Assembly (NCBI GenBank): GCA_003557965.1
Contig: PWND01000001.1
Location: 1 to 7,129, forward strand
Direction of reading: 5' to 3'
DNA from: Bacteroidales bacterium
GTDB taxonomy: Bacteria; Bacteroidota; Bacteroidia; Bacteroidales; UBA7960
DNA: 7,129 nucleotides
Below are positions 6,476 to 7,129 of the stretch, in pieces (the first letter of the stretch is position 1; the number at the start of each line of letters is the position of its first letter). The notes under the pieces are model-generated. The model was not told the DNA's origin and did not search any database. It saw only the letters and a program-made list of their open reading frames with translations. The position numbers were made by a program, and so were the translations under genes.

Positions 6476-6611
6476 ATTCGAAAAAATTATCATCTTTCAT
6501 AATTTTTAGTGTTTCTCTTTATATCCGCCCTTTTTATTATTAAAAAATAGTTTTTAAAATTACTTCATAAAAGCATAACTTATTCTTTCACCCACTTTAA
6601 CATTATAAATT

Positions 6612-7129
6612 ATGAAAAATCTACTTACCATTGCACTATTTCTATGCATATCTATTTCAAGCTATTCCCAAAATGGGGAAGTAATCACAATAGGTTCAGG
6701 GCAGTACCATTGCGTTCATGCTGCTGATGTTACCGGAAATGGCATTGATGATATACTGGCATCCCAACACCATTCAAGCACACTGGAAATATGGTCTCTA
6801 AACGCCTCTGATGAATGGGAAATGATAAATTCTATAACATACTCTCAAAATATTTGGGATATTGGAACCGGTGACTTTAATGAGAACGGACACATTGATA
6901 TCGTGGTAGCCTTAAGATTTAATGGCTTTTACCTGTCAATTAACAATAGTTCATCCTGGGAATCCCCGGCGCTATTGGATTCTGAATACGGGTGGAATGT
7001 TCTTGTAGAGGACATTAATAAAAGCGGACATCTTGATATCCTTGCTATGGGTGACCAACAGATATTCTGCCTCTACGGAGACGGCACAGGTAATTTTACA
7101 AAGTCTAACATTTATGGCTTCCCCAGGGG
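6612..7129 (+). CDS. secreted FG-GAP/VCBS-repeat protein, N-terminal part (runs off right edge)
   Basis: The frame is open from ATG 6612 to the window end, giving 172 residues and no stop. A signal peptide (KNLLTIALFLCISISSYSQ, cleavage near Gln20) is typical of exported Bacteroidota proteins. Three FG-GAP/VCBS-type repeats follow, each with an Asp-rich, calcium-loop-like core: D39-VTGNGI-D46-D47 (ADVTGNGIDDILAS), D88-FNENGHI-D96 (GDFNENGHIDIVVA) and D134-INKSGHL-D142 (EDINKSGHLDILAM), about 46-49 residues apart. A further GDGTGNF at 156-162 is typical of the strand before a next repeat. Such repeats build a seven-bladed beta-propeller in integrin-like and surface proteins. Many Bacteroidota examples are sent out by the type IX secretion system through a C-terminal tag; that end is outside the window, so secretion route, ligand and function cannot be named. 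Confidence 0.85.
   Translation, partial: MKNLLTIALFLCISISSYSQNGEVITIGSGQYHCVHAADVTGNGIDDILASQHHSSTLEIWSLNASDEWEMINSITYSQNIWDIGTGDFNENGHIDIVVALRFNGFYLSINNSSSWESPALLDSEYGWNVLVEDINKSGHLDILAMGDQQIFCLYGDGTGNFTKSNIYGFPR

Larger units (their letters stand above)
6176..6611. other. long A+T-rich intergenic region
   Basis: These 436 bp separate the start of rseC from the start of the FG-GAP gene and so hold the control regions of two divergent genes. I see no open frame that looks like a gene on either strand and no tRNA-like or rRNA-like segment. A slightly more G+C-rich patch (about 6222-6290) contains CCGG twice and short GTTAA/TTAAC arms but no convincing stem. The remainder is dominated by A and T runs, including poly-T near 6378-6385 and poly-A near 6407-6415. 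The best plus-strand promoter-like match is TAGTTTTT at 6548-6555, one mismatch from the -7 box and without a -33 partner. Confidence 0.6.

Overview
The window looks like chromosomal DNA of a member of the Bacteroidota. This rests on an A+T-rich composition (roughly one third G+C by eye), Bacteroidota-type versions of LptD, MlaD, the SPOR-tailed amidase and IlvE, close matches to the Bacteroidota promoter consensus (TTTG about 19 bp before TAnnTTTG), the absence of clear Shine-Dalgarno sequences, and a signal peptide ending in YSQ on the last gene. The order or genus cannot be fixed from this sequence. A Bacteroidales/Marinilabiliales-like host is a guess.

Left part (1-4527): a cell-envelope cluster. 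On the minus strand, cut by the left edge, is the N-terminal third or less of the LPS-assembly protein LptD. Divergent from it is a plus-strand run of three tightly spaced genes: an N-acetylmuramoyl-L-alanine amidase with a C-terminal SPOR-like domain (819-2027), an MCE/MlaD-type lipid-transport protein (2061-3020) and a PBP4-family D-Ala-D-Ala carboxypeptidase/endopeptidase (3031-4527). These proteins serve the outer layers of the cell: LPS export to the outer membrane, septal peptidoglycan cleavage, phospholipid shuttling across the periplasm, and peptidoglycan trimming. The lptD and amidase genes share a short divergent promoter region. Three genes in a row (lptD, amidase, mlaD) have no usable ATG and appear to start with TTG, GTG and TTG.

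Middle (4528-6175): a monocistronic-looking branched-chain amino acid aminotransferase (ilvE) with its own candidate promoter and a strong intrinsic terminator. It converges with a minus-strand RseC/MucC-family membrane protein that carries a Cys-x2-Cys-x5-Cys cluster. The Rnf genes that often follow rseC in this phylum are not downstream here.

Right part (6176-7129): a 436-bp, very A+T-rich intergenic region with short repeats and a palindrome but no gene, then the start of a secreted FG-GAP/VCBS-repeat protein (6612 to the edge) with at least three Ca-binding-type repeats.

I found no mobile element, CRISPR array, tRNA or rRNA, and no convincing undescribed system. The points worth a second look are start-codon use, the overlapping start region of the amidase, sequence details of the PBP4 homologue, the orphan rseC, and the repeats before the FG-GAP gene.
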